Shown: positions 24,024 through 31,841 of the stretch, one piece after another
How positions within the stretch are numbered: the first letter of the stretch is position 1
How the letters are laid out: each line of letters starts with the position of its first letter
NCBI RefSeq assembly: GCF_009908285.1
Contig: NZ_JAAARM010000022.1
Span: 56,480 to 120,479, forward strand
Reading direction: 5' to 3'
DNA length: 64,000 bases
Source of the DNA: Pseudomonas sp. Fl4BN1
GTDB taxonomy: Bacteria > Pseudomonadota > Gammaproteobacteria > Pseudomonadales > Pseudomonadaceae
Notes under the pieces: generated by a model
What the model was told of the DNA's origin: nothing
Databases searched by the model: none
The model's input: the letters and a program-made list of their open reading frames with translations, nothing else
Made by a program: the position numbers and the translations under genes

Positions 24024-25604
24024 TCAGGGAATGGGTGGATTGTTCCAGCGTTGCACGGTGACGATCAGGTGGCCTTCGCCGGTCAGGGCCTTGCCGGCGT
24101 CATCCACGGCGGCGATCACCTTGAGGTTGCCGGCGTTGTTGGTGGACATCTTGCGCTGCGGGTTGGGCCCGGCATCCCCGGGGGTGAACACGCCGCTGTC
24201 CGCCTGCATGGTGCCGGCGAACCGCACGTCCTCATCCTTGGCCGCCTGCTCATCGAAGGCCTCGACCTTCCACTGCGCCGGCACCACGCCGATGCGGTAC
24301 GGCTTGCCATCGACGCCCTTGCCCCAGGCTTCGGCATCGAAGCGGCCCTGGACCTTGGGCGTCGAACCGCCGCCTTCACCGATCCGCGCCACGGAGAATG
24401 CCGGCACCACCTTGACCTCGGCGATATGTTTGTAGACCGCCAGCGTCACACCCTTGAGGTTGCCGACACTGACCTGCCGTACACCCGGCTGGGCATCAGC
24501 GGCAGCCTTGAGCTTGAGGCGGATGCGCCCGGGGCTCTGCTCCAGCACCTGCACCACCTCGACCCCCTTGCCGAAGCTCGGAGTGCCCGCGAGGCCCGCG
24601 CCCACCAGGGTCACCTCGGCCTCTTCACCGGCCTTCAGATAACCCGGTTGCACTGCCAGGAGGCGGTTGCTGTCCTGCTTGGCGGCGATGAAGTCGAGGC
24701 CGCGCTCGTCGTGCTCGGCCTCGAACATCCGCCCTTGCAGCGCGCTGCCCTGGGCCGCCAGCACCTGACGCATGACCACACCATCGACGGTGACATTGCC
24801 ACGCCATTCATAACCGTTGTAGAGGATCGCGCTGCCCTCGCCATTCAACGGGCTGCCGTCGGCGTACTGGCCCTTGACGCTGACCTTGAACTGATCGCCG
24901 TCCCCGGCGCTGACGCTCATCACCCCAGCCAGCTCACCCTTGCCCGGCAGATGGCCGCTGAAGCTCCAGTCCCCGGCCAGCGCCGCCGCTTGCGGACGGG
25001 CCTGTTGCCAGGCCTTCCAGGCCGGGTTGTCGAGGGGATAACGCTTGGCCAGCAAGGGCACCATTTCCTTGAGGGCGCTAGGCAACCACTCGCGGTCCCG
25101 GGACAGCGCCTGGTACTCCAGGGACGGCCACTGGCCGAGGTGGAAGTTCACCAGGCGCTCCCACTCCTGGGCCGGGCGCCGCTGCAGGGCGATCCGCGCG
25201 CCGGAGTGGCAGCGGGCACACATCTGCGTGGTCTGCTCGTCGAAGTGCTCGACGGTGTTCAGCCGCCGCTCCAGGGCGTAGCGCACGTCGTCGGTCTCGC
25301 TGGGGGCCAGACCCTGGGTGTCGGCCAGGTACTTGACCAGGGTGCGACGATCGTCATCGCTGATTTTCAGGCCATGCATGGTCTGCATGCGGGCAATGCT
25401 CATCAGCCAGCCTTCCGGGGTCTTGCGCTGATGGCTGATGCGGCTCAGGGCTTCCCCGGCCTCGGGGGTGTGACAGCCCTGGCAGGTTTCCTTGAGGATG
25501 CTCTGCGCATCGCGCGCGGCGAAACTCGAAGGGGCATGCAAGGCGCTACAGGTGGCAATGGCCAGCAGGCTGGCGCTCAGCCTCAGGCGCAGTCTTCTCT
25601 TCAT
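24024..25604 (-). CDS. qhpA: QHNDH alpha subunit (diheme cytochrome c)
   Basis: From ATG 25604 the precursor is 526 aa with a signal peptide through SSFAARD. Two heme c sites are seen: CQGCH (41-45) and CARCH (129-133). Long beta-rich domains follow, as in the four-domain alpha subunit. The complex oxidises primary amines in the periplasm and passes electrons to a cytochrome or azurin. I prefer ATG 25604 because GGGAGGT lies just upstream; a start at 25622 would use a GTG inside that ribosome-binding site. It is first in the operon and divergent from a WG-repeat lipoprotein. Confidence 0.93.
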   Translation of the reverse strand: MKRRLRLRLSASLLAIATCSALHAPSSFAARDAQSILKETCQGCHTPEAGEALSRISHQRKTPEGWLMSIARMQTMHGLKISDDDRRTLVKYLADTQGLAPSETDDVRYALERRLNTVEHFDEQTTQMCARCHSGARIALQRRPAQEWERLVNFHLGQWPSLEYQALSRDREWLPSALKEMVPLLAKRYPLDNPAWKAWQQARPQAAALAGDWSFSGHLPGKGELAGVMSVSAGDGDQFKVSVKGQYADGSPLNGEGSAILYNGYEWRGNVTVDGVVMRQVLAAQGSALQGRMFEAEHDERGLDFIAAKQDSNRLLAVQPGYLKAGEEAEVTLVGAGLAGTPSFGKGVEVVQVLEQSPGRIRLKLKAAADAQPGVRQVSVGNLKGVTLAVYKHIAEVKVVPAFSVARIGEGGGSTPKVQGRFDAEAWGKGVDGKPYRIGVVPAQWKVEAFDEQAAKDEDVRFAGTMQADSGVFTPGDAGPNPQRKMSTNNAGNLKVIAAVDDAGKALTGEGHLIVTVQRWNNPPIP

Positions 25605-26017
25605 CAACGTCGAACCTCCCACGGTGCTTTCTTATTTTTAGCGAGTCGTTTTTATGGTTTCTGCCATGCCCGGCACGCTCGGACATGGAGGCAAGAGAAA
25701 CGTCTGCAGGTATGCAATACACGGAGCGTGCCAGCTTATAAAAAACCCCGGATTCAATGACTTGGGCGACGACGCCGAGCAATGGCGGACGGCCGGGTGT
25801 TACTCGACGTTCTATTTCGCGACAAACGTCTCAGTCTGAGACAGCGATTACCGAGCGCCAAGACTGCCCGCCAGGCCGGCGGTGCGGCTGTACCGATGGT
25901 TTTCTTTGCAATTGGCTCTTGCATTTATCCAGCGGCACCGCAGAATCACCCGCGTTTTTGCCCGCCCCGCCATACGGGGCGCGCTGTACTCCCCTCATCA
26001 CAAGGAACTTGAAGTTC
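25605..26017. promoter_or_regulatory. Divergent promoter region of qhpA and WG lipoprotein gene
   Basis: About 410 bp without a gene. It contains a perfect palindrome, GTCTCAG-T-CTGAGAC, at 25828-25842, and TTTCGCGACA at 25815-25824, whose reverse (TGTCGC) recurs upstream of the aldehyde dehydrogenase. On the qhpA strand TGGCACG resembles a -24 element, but no TTGC stands at the right distance, so I do not call a sigma-54 promoter. Confidence 0.45.
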
Positions 26018-27673
26018 ATGGATAGAAGCGCCAGTGCCCGTCTCGGCTCGCTGATCCTCTCGTTGTCTGCTCTGGCCCTGGTCGGATGCAAGGAAGAAAC
26101 CAGTCCCAAGACCGCAGCCGTCGCTGCGGCCGCCGCGCCGGCGGCCATGGTCATGCCGATTTGCGCCAATGGCGAATGCGCGGTGCTGGACCAGGACGGC
26201 AAGGTGCTGATCAGCGCCGACAACGACTACGACGCCGTGGTCGCCCTGCCCCTGGACAAGACGTTCCTGTTCGCCAAGGACGGTACCTGGAACCTCAGCA
26301 GCGCCGATGGCAAGCAGACCCTCAAGGCGGCCTTCACCGACGACCTGCGCCTGCTGACCCCGGGCTATTTCGGCTACGGCCAGGACGGCAAGCTGGGCAT
26401 CCTCGACCAGAGCGGCAAGCAGATTCAGCCACCGCGCTTCGACGATCTGTACGTGGGCGGCAACGACGATTTCATCGTCTACGAGATCGGCGGCAAGCGC
26501 GGCATCCTCAGCGCCAAGGGCGAGGTGGTGACCGACGCCGTGTATGACAGCAGCATGGTGCGCGATAACTTCGCCAAGCGCGGCTGGTGGATGCTTGCCG
26601 AGCGCGGCGAGGAAAAGTGGGCGCTGAACCTCAAGACCGGCGAGCAGAAAAAGATCGACTTCGACAGCATCGACTCCTTTGCCAACCAGCATCTGGTGGT
26701 CAGCACCGAACAGGGCAAGGCCCTGGCCGATGCCAAGGCCCAGCTGATCAGCGCCGCCACCTACAACTGGATGGGCGAACCCGGAGACGGCCTGGTGGCC
26801 TTCCGGGAAAAATACGACAGCCCCTGCGGCTACATGGACTTCCAGGGCAAGACGGTGATCCAGGCCCAGTTCGGCAGCTGCCAGGTGTTCGGCAAACAGG
26901 GCGCGCTGGTCACCGCCAAGAATGCCGACGGCACCTCCGGCAAGGCCGGGGTGATCGATCGCCAGGGCCAATGGAAGGTGCAACCAGTCTATGACTCGGC
27001 GGACCCGGCCGGCTTCAGCCCTCTGGGCATGTTCCGACAGGTGCCGGGGCTGAACCAGGTCGCGGTGCTGCAGAACGTGTTCAGCGCCACCTTCGGCATC
27101 TTCGATGTGGACAAGGGCGTCGAGCTGTTCAAGCCCACCTACGCCCAGATCGGCGCGATCAACGCCGACCTGTTCGTCTTCAGCACCGCCAACAGCCCGA
27201 CCAAGCAGGCCACCCTGTTCGGCCAGGCCACCCAAGTGCGCACCGTGGGCCTGATGGACGCCAGCGGCAAGGTGCTGCTGGAGCCCGGCCAGTACGTCGA
27301 CATCCGCCTGGATAACAGCGGCCATTACCTGCTGGCCACCGATGACACCTCGGCCCTGGCCACCTCGGCGCTGTACGACCTCAAGGGCAAGCGGCTGATC
27401 CCCGGCAAGTGGCAGGAACTGGTGGTGGACGAAGCCCGCGGCGCGATCTTCGGTTATGCCGTGGAAGGCATGGGCGACGACCAGTCCCGCAGCCTCAAGG
27501 CCCTGTATCGCCTGGACGGCACCCCGAGCTTCCAGGTCAGCCAGGTGGATTGCGGCGCCGAACAGGTGCACGACGGCCATGACCAGGTGCTGTGGCCAGC
27601 CAACCCTCAGGACCACTGCCCGCAACCCGACGAAGTGGAAGACCAGGGCGAAGGCGACAACGCCCAGGGCTGA
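26018..27673 (+). CDS. WG-repeat lipoprotein
   Basis: A 551-aa lipoprotein with lipobox LALVGC near residue 24. The rest is built of WG-type beta repeats: GKLGILDQSGKQIQPPRFDD, GKRGILSAKGEVVTDAVYDS, CGYMDFQGKTVIQAQF, GKAGVIDRQGQWKVQPVYDS. Such repeats probably form beta-solenoid or propeller surfaces that bind partners. Its place, divergent from qhpA, hints at a role in the envelope next to the amine dehydrogenase, but I know of no assigned function. ATG 26018 directly starts the signal peptide; the longer upstream open frame is non-coding. Confidence 0.75.
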   Translation: MDRSASARLGSLILSLSALALVGCKEETSPKTAAVAAAAAPAAMVMPICANGECAVLDQDGKVLISADNDYDAVVALPLDKTFLFAKDGTWNLSSADGKQTLKAAFTDDLRLLTPGYFGYGQDGKLGILDQSGKQIQPPRFDDLYVGGNDDFIVYEIGGKRGILSAKGEVVTDAVYDSSMVRDNFAKRGWWMLAERGEEKWALNLKTGEQKKIDFDSIDSFANQHLVVSTEQGKALADAKAQLISAATYNWMGEPGDGLVAFREKYDSPCGYMDFQGKTVIQAQFGSCQVFGKQGALVTAKNADGTSGKAGVIDRQGQWKVQPVYDSADPAGFSPLGMFRQVPGLNQVAVLQNVFSATFGIFDVDKGVELFKPTYAQIGAINADLFVFSTANSPTKQATLFGQATQVRTVGLMDASGKVLLEPGQYVDIRLDNSGHYLLATDDTSALATSALYDLKGKRLIPGKWQELVVDEARGAIFGYAVEGMGDDQSRSLKALYRLDGTPSFQVSQVDCGAEQVHDGHDQVLWPANPQDHCPQPDEVEDQGEGDNAQG

Positions 27674-27774
27674 GGCCCTGAGCGAACCGGTCACGGTTGC
27701 GATCAAGCCTGTTAGGATGCGGGCTTGATCGTTTCAGCCAAGGGGCCCGGATCGGGCCCGACAGGAACTGTCCC

Positions 27775-28443
27775 ATGCTCAAAGCTCTGCTCTTCGACCT
27801 CGATGGCACCCTGACCGACACCGACGCCCTGCACCTGCTGGCCCTTCAGCAGTTGCTGCTGGAAGAGGACGGCCGGACCTTCAGCCAGGAAGAATTCGAA
27901 GCCCATGTCAGCGGCCAGGCCAACGCCAATATGTGCCGCTACCTGTTCCCCGAGCGCAGCGTGGCGCAACATGAAGCCTTTGCCGAACGCAAGGAAGTGC
28001 GCTTTCGCCAACTCTCCCCGCAACTCAAGCCCGTGCCCGGCCTGCTGCGCCTGCTGGATTTTGCCGAGGCGCATAGGATAGGTGTCTGCGTCGTGACCAA
28101 TGCCCCTCGGGCCAACGCCGAGCACATGCTCAAGGTGCTGGGCCTGCAGGAGCGCTTCGCCCACGTGTTGGTGGCCGAAGAGCTGCCGCGGGCCAAGCCC
28201 GACCCGCTGCCCTACCTCAGCGGCCTGGAATGCCTGCAGGCCAGCGCCGATCAGGCCCTGGCCTTTGAAGATTCGATCCCCGGGCTGACTGCCGCAGTCA
28301 AGGCCGATATCTGCACCTTCGGCCTGGCCACCAGCCAGCCGCCACAGACCCTGCTCGACGCCGGCGCCCATCAGGTGATCCACGACTTCGACGACCCGCA
28401 ACTCTGGGCCGAGATCCAGCGCCGGCTCAATCTGCCGGGTTAA
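27775..28443 (+). CDS. HAD-family phosphatase/mutase
   Basis: The 222-aa product has HAD motif I LLFDLDGTLTDTD (Asp8 nucleophile, Asp10), a helical cap, motif II VVTNAPRAN, Lys in RAKPDP and motif IV FEDSIPG. It belongs to the beta-phosphoglucomutase/phosphatase-like subgroup, which acts on small phosphorylated metabolites; the exact substrate is unknown. ATG 27775 (after ACAGGAACTGTCCC) is preferred to an in-frame ATG 78 bp upstream. Its 3' end overlaps the sigma factor gene on the other strand by 17 bp. Confidence 0.88.
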   Translation: MLKALLFDLDGTLTDTDALHLLALQQLLLEEDGRTFSQEEFEAHVSGQANANMCRYLFPERSVAQHEAFAERKEVRFRQLSPQLKPVPGLLRLLDFAEAHRIGVCVVTNAPRANAEHMLKVLGLQERFAHVLVAEELPRAKPDPLPYLSGLECLQASADQALAFEDSIPGLTAAVKADICTFGLATSQPPQTLLDAGAHQVIHDFDDPQLWAEIQRRLNLPG

Positions 28444-29320
28444 ACGCCTGGGCCCGAGGCGCCAAGGCCCGGACCAGCGCTCGCAGTTTCTGTGGGTTGC
28501 GCACCAGCAGCAGGCGCACCACCTGTTGCCCGCGCACCTCGCAGGTCAGCAGCATATCCAGCCGTTCCCGGTGAAACACCAGCAGCGCTGGCAGCCCGTT
28601 GCAGCACTCGACCCGCAGGCTGAAATCGTTGCTGAACTTACCCCGTAGCCCATGAATGAAACGCTGGACAGGCGCCGCCCCCTGGATCGGCCGCAACGCC
28701 GCCAATACCTGGCCACCACCGTCGGACAGCAATTGCGCATCCGTGGCCAACAGCTTCAGCAGGGCCTCGGTGTCGCCACTGAGGCAGGCTTGCAGGCAGT
28801 CCTGGGCCAGTTGTCGATCCGCCTCCTGGGTGATTGACGGCGCTTGTTCGGCCAGGCGCAGTTGGGCCCGTTCGAACAGCTTGCGACAGGCCGCCGAACT
28901 GCGCCCCAGCAGAGCACCCAATTCGGCAAAGGGATAACCGAAGAGCTCACGCAGCACCCAGACCACCCGCTGGGTCGGGGTCAATTGCTCCAGCACCAGG
29001 AGAAACGCCAGGGACAGGGTCTGCCAACGGCCATGCACGTCCTCGGGCCGGGCGCTGTCAGGCACCTCATCCAGCAGCGGCTCCGGCAACCAGGGTCCGA
29101 TATAGAGCTGTTTGCGTCGCCCCCGCAGTTGGTCCAGGCACAGGTTGCTGAGCATTCGCGTCAGGTACGCCTGGGGGTTGAGCGGTTGCAGGTCCAGGGC
29201 CTGCCAGCGCAACCAGAGATCCTGCAGCACATCATCGGCTTCGCTCTGGCTGCCCAGCAGCCGATAGGCCAAGGCTTGCAGCCGTGCTCGTTCGGCAAGG
29301 AAGAAGCCCAGGTCACTCAT
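28427..29320 (-). CDS. SigJ-like ECF sigma factor with SnoaL-type tail
   Basis: This 297-aa protein combines an ECF sigma core with a C-terminal NTF2/SnoaL-like domain, as in the SigJ (ECF41-type) group. Region 2 includes RLLGSQSEADDVLQDLWLRW; region 4 includes LTPTQRVVWVLRELFGYPFA and a helix-turn-helix. The tail is thought to control activity in place of an anti-sigma factor. The start overlaps the stop of the flavoprotein gene by four bases, so the two genes are co-transcribed and the sigma factor may govern that operon. This pairing with an oxidoreductase is typical of the group. Confidence 0.85.
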   Translation of the reverse strand: MSDLGFFLAERARLQALAYRLLGSQSEADDVLQDLWLRWQALDLQPLNPQAYLTRMLSNLCLDQLRGRRKQLYIGPWLPEPLLDEVPDSARPEDVHGRWQTLSLAFLLVLEQLTPTQRVVWVLRELFGYPFAELGALLGRSSAACRKLFERAQLRLAEQAPSITQEADRQLAQDCLQACLSGDTEALLKLLATDAQLLSDGGGQVLAALRPIQGAAPVQRFIHGLRGKFSNDFSLRVECCNGLPALLVFHRERLDMLLTCEVRGQQVVRLLLVRNPQKLRALVRALAPRAQAFNPAD

Positions 29321-30489
29321 ATCGATTCCTTATCCAGCACCGTACGCGGCCAATGATAGATCGCCCGTCCAAGGCTCAGCTCCCAACGGGGCGCCACCCA
29401 GACCAGGGTGCACAGCATCCATTTGATCAGCGCCGCGCGCCAGCCCCCCAACCAACGAGATTGCGCACGATCCCGAGCATCGGTCAGTTGCCAGATGCCG
29501 TCACCGCGCCCCAGGCTCAGGCAACGCAACACATAGGCAAAGGCAAAGGGTTGTGGCTGGCGCCCTTGCAGCCAGTCGCCCATGGCTTCTCCGGCATGTC
29601 CGCCACTGGGTAACGCCGTGGCGCAGGACAGGCGCAGCAGTTGCCCGTCGGTCAGGGTCGCGGCGCTGCAATCCCCCGCCGCCCACAGGTGGTCGTAGCC
29701 TTCGACGCGCAGGTCCGCGCCGACCCGCAAGCGCCCCTCTGGGGTCAGCGGCAGGCCGCTTTCCAGCAGCAGTGGATTGGCCCGCAGACCACCGCACCAC
29801 AGCAGCCGGTCGGCACTGAGCAAGCGCCCATCCTCCAACTGTGCAGCGTCCGCTTGCAGACAGCGCACCCGCCCCCGCAGCAGTGTCACCTGCAATTGCC
29901 GCAGACGGCGCTCGGCATGCTCCCGGGCCTCGCGGCAAAAACCCCGCAAGGGCTCCTGGCTACCCAGCAGGCTCACCTGCAAGCCGCGGAAACGTTGTGC
30001 CAGCTCACTGGCACATTCGACCCCGGTCAGGCCGTTGCCGATCACCAACAAACGCCCACCCCGGGCGGCCAGTTGCTGGAGTTCAGCATGACGCGCTGCC
30101 AGGGGCTGATCGAAACTCAACTGCCACAGGTATTCAGCGCCGGGCACTTGGCTGCCTTGACTGACACTGCCCAAGGCGCAGATCAGCCCGCGATAGGCAA
30201 TGATCCGAGGTCCTTGCAAGGTCTGTACTTCGACCTGCCGGGCCGCTGGGTCCCAGGCACTGATCCGCGCCTGGAGAAACTCCACCCCGGCCCTGGCCAG
30301 CAGCGGCGCCAGGGCTGCACGCTTGACCCGCCGGCCCGCCAGCGCTTCATGCCAGCGCACCCGCTGCTGAAAATGCCCCTGATCGGCAATCAGCAGGATG
30401 CGCGCCTTGGGCACCTTGCGGCGCAGACGGGCAGCCGCCAACAGGCCGGCGTAGCTGCCGCCGAGAATCAGCAGGGGTAGATCGGACAT
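29317..30489 (-). CDS. FAD/NAD(P)-dependent oxidoreductase (NDH-2/AIFM2-like)
   Basis: From ATG 30489, with GGAGTTGCTC before it, the protein is 390 aa. The N-terminal FAD motif is LLILGGSYAGLLAAARL and the NAD(P)H motif is GRLLVIGNGLTGVECASELA. The C-terminal WAAGDCSAATL closes the FAD site. This is the type II NADH dehydrogenase-like or AIF-like fold; membrane association may occur through the C-terminus. It precedes and overlaps the SigJ-like gene, which often pairs with oxidoreductases. Substrate unknown. Confidence 0.85.
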   Translation of the reverse strand: MSDLPLLILGGSYAGLLAAARLRRKVPKARILLIADQGHFQQRVRWHEALAGRRVKRAALAPLLARAGVEFLQARISAWDPAARQVEVQTLQGPRIIAYRGLICALGSVSQGSQVPGAEYLWQLSFDQPLAARHAELQQLAARGGRLLVIGNGLTGVECASELAQRFRGLQVSLLGSQEPLRGFCREAREHAERRLRQLQVTLLRGRVRCLQADAAQLEDGRLLSADRLLWCGGLRANPLLLESGLPLTPEGRLRVGADLRVEGYDHLWAAGDCSAATLTDGQLLRLSCATALPSGGHAGEAMGDWLQGRQPQPFAFAYVLRCLSLGRGDGIWQLTDARDRAQSRWLGGWRAALIKWMLCTLVWVAPRWELSLGRAIYHWPRTVLDKESI

Positions 30490-30658
30490 GAGCAACTCCT
30501 TGTGCAGTAAGTCCATCCAGACGAAACAGCACGGCGGAATGTGACGCGCCATTGGCAAATGATTGATCGAGGTGTGTAAACAGCCAGAAAGGACAGCGGG
30601 ATAAACGAGGAGCAGAGAGGAAGGAAGCTACAGGCGGGATACAGCAGGAAGGAAAAAG

Positions 30659-30720
30659 TGCTCGCCCATCACTTCGGCAGTGGCACCTAAGCCGAAGTAC
30701 CCCCTTTGGCTGGGCGAGCA
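30659..30720. other. Nested hairpin in a 558-bp gene-free stretch
   Basis: TGCTCGCCCA (30659-30668) pairs with TGGGCGAGCA (30711-30720). Inside, ACTTCGGC (30671-30678) pairs with GCCGAAGT (30691-30698). Both stems are perfect. The surrounding stretch 30490-31047 has no convincing protein gene. It may be part of a structured RNA or leader; I recognise no known family. Confidence 0.55.
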
Positions 30721-30888
30721 GGAGGGAATATACGTGAGCGTCCCGGGCAGGCCTATCGGACCGATCCTAAAACGCGGTGCGACTGGAACTAACACTCGTA
30801 AGGTTTTTCCTCGGCACGACTTTTTTTTCACGGGGCTTTCACCTCGCGCTGCCTAGATTGATAGCCACTCCTTAATGAATCCCATTTG

Positions 30889-30914
30889 GCCCGCGACACT
30901 GCGGGCTTTTTTTT
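30889..30914 (+). terminator. Intrinsic terminator
   Basis: GCCCGC-N6-GCGGGC followed by eight T's. No protein-coding gene on the plus strand ends nearby, so it may end a non-coding transcript from the hairpin region before it. Confidence 0.75.
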
Positions 30915-31047
30915 GCCCGCACGCCCTGTCGCTGCGGGGGATTGGCCCCAGGCTGTCGGCCAGCTGAACGAAGTCACGCCAGCCCTGCCGTCGTCCACTA
31001 CCCTAGTTACAATTTGAAACCTTCACCCTCCCCTCCAGGTCGACGCC

Positions 31048-31626
31048 ATGACTGAAGACTTCGAAGTGCCCAGCCCCCACGAAAAGCACCTGGAACACGT
31101 GGCCGAACACGCCCATGTGCGCAATGACAACTTCGCCAGCAAGATCGCGGTGATGACAGCGATCATGGCCACCTTGGGGGCACTCCTGAGTTATCAGGCC
31201 GGCTCCACGGAGAGCATGGCGGCGATGGACAAGAACAACGCCGCGATGAAGAAGACCGAAGCCGCCAACCAATGGAACTACTACCAGGCCAAGTCCAGCC
31301 GGCAGAACCTGGCGGAGCTGGCGACCCATATTCCCGGGCTCGATGCCGCGCACTACAGCATCGAGGCCCAACGCTACCAGAAGGAAAAGGAAGCGGTGCG
31401 CCTGAAGGCCGAGGCCCTCGAAGCCGAGGCGCGGGAATGGGACGAGCAGTCGGAAGCTGCCCTGCACCAGCACCATCGCTGGGCCCAGGCGATGATGGCG
31501 ATTCAGATCGCCATCTCGATGGCGGCAATCACCTTGCTGACCCGCAAGGAATGGCTGAAGAAACTCGCCTATGGCGCCGCCGGAGCCAGCGTGCTGCTGG
31601 GCTCGCTGGCCTGGTTGCATATCTAG
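31048..31626 (+). CDS. DUF4337-like membrane protein
   Basis: A 192-aa protein with an N-terminal membrane segment (IAVMTAIMATLGALLSYQAG, residues ~32-51), a long polar, coiled-coil-prone middle (AAMKKTEAANQWNYYQAKSS and KEKEAVRLKAEALEAEAREW), and two helices at the C-terminus (MMAIQIAISMAAITLL, then a GAAGASVLLGSLAWL segment). This is the layout of DUF4337 proteins, which have no known function. It starts 21 bp after a CCCTCC stretch and has no obvious operon partner. Confidence 0.75.
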   Translation: MTEDFEVPSPHEKHLEHVAEHAHVRNDNFASKIAVMTAIMATLGALLSYQAGSTESMAAMDKNNAAMKKTEAANQWNYYQAKSSRQNLAELATHIPGLDAAHYSIEAQRYQKEKEAVRLKAEALEAEAREWDEQSEAALHQHHRWAQAMMAIQIAISMAAITLLTRKEWLKKLAYGAAGASVLLGSLAWLHI

Positions 31627-31789
31627 CCGCCGCGGCCCTCGCCGGCGCGACATGACCCAGATAACCATGCGCCTGTGCGTCTCTTGATTCTCACGAGCTG
31701 TCGCAGTTTGCGAAAAACCGGCGCCTGCCTGGCGCCGGCCCCTCCTCCCAAGCCCCCTGAAAACCGGGCCTGAGCCAGCAACGCGGAAC

Positions 31790-31804
31790 TGGCATAGCCA
31801 TTGC
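31790..31804 (+). promoter_or_regulatory. Sigma-54 (-24/-12) promoter
   Basis: TGGCAT-N5-TTGC, with exactly ten bases between GG and GC, lies 37 bp before the aldehyde dehydrogenase ATG. A perfect inverted repeat TCGCA-GTT-TGCGA at 31701-31713, about 90 bp upstream, is a candidate enhancer site for the sigma-54 activator encoded at 39.3-41.2 kb. The hairpin at 31718-31738 lies between. Confidence 0.7.
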
Positions 31805-31841
31805 GAAAGCCCCTGCCTCACCTACAACAAGAGGCTTCGCC

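Noticed and set aside
25681..25740. Possible sigma-54 promoter upstream of qhpA
   Set aside because: TGGCACG is present on the minus strand, but the nearest TTGC is about five bases too far away; the spacing rule for -24/-12 promoters is not met.
24024..25760. Long plus-strand open frame opposite qhpA
   Set aside because: It lies over an unmistakable diheme subunit and encodes no recognisable protein. It follows from high-GC codon use of the real gene. The same holds for the long frames opposite the PBP2, kinase, usher and ABC transporter genes.
30628..30831. 67-codon minus-strand ORF in the gap before the DUF4337 gene
   Set aside because: It has a GTG start without a ribosome-binding site and runs through the nested hairpin; composition looks non-coding. 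I treat the hairpin as the real signal.
31718..31738. Hairpin CCGGCGCC-N5-GGCGCCGG as a terminator
   Set aside because: Its T-run is only on the minus strand, where no gene ends. It may lie between enhancer and promoter of the aldehyde dehydrogenase, so I did not list it as a terminator.
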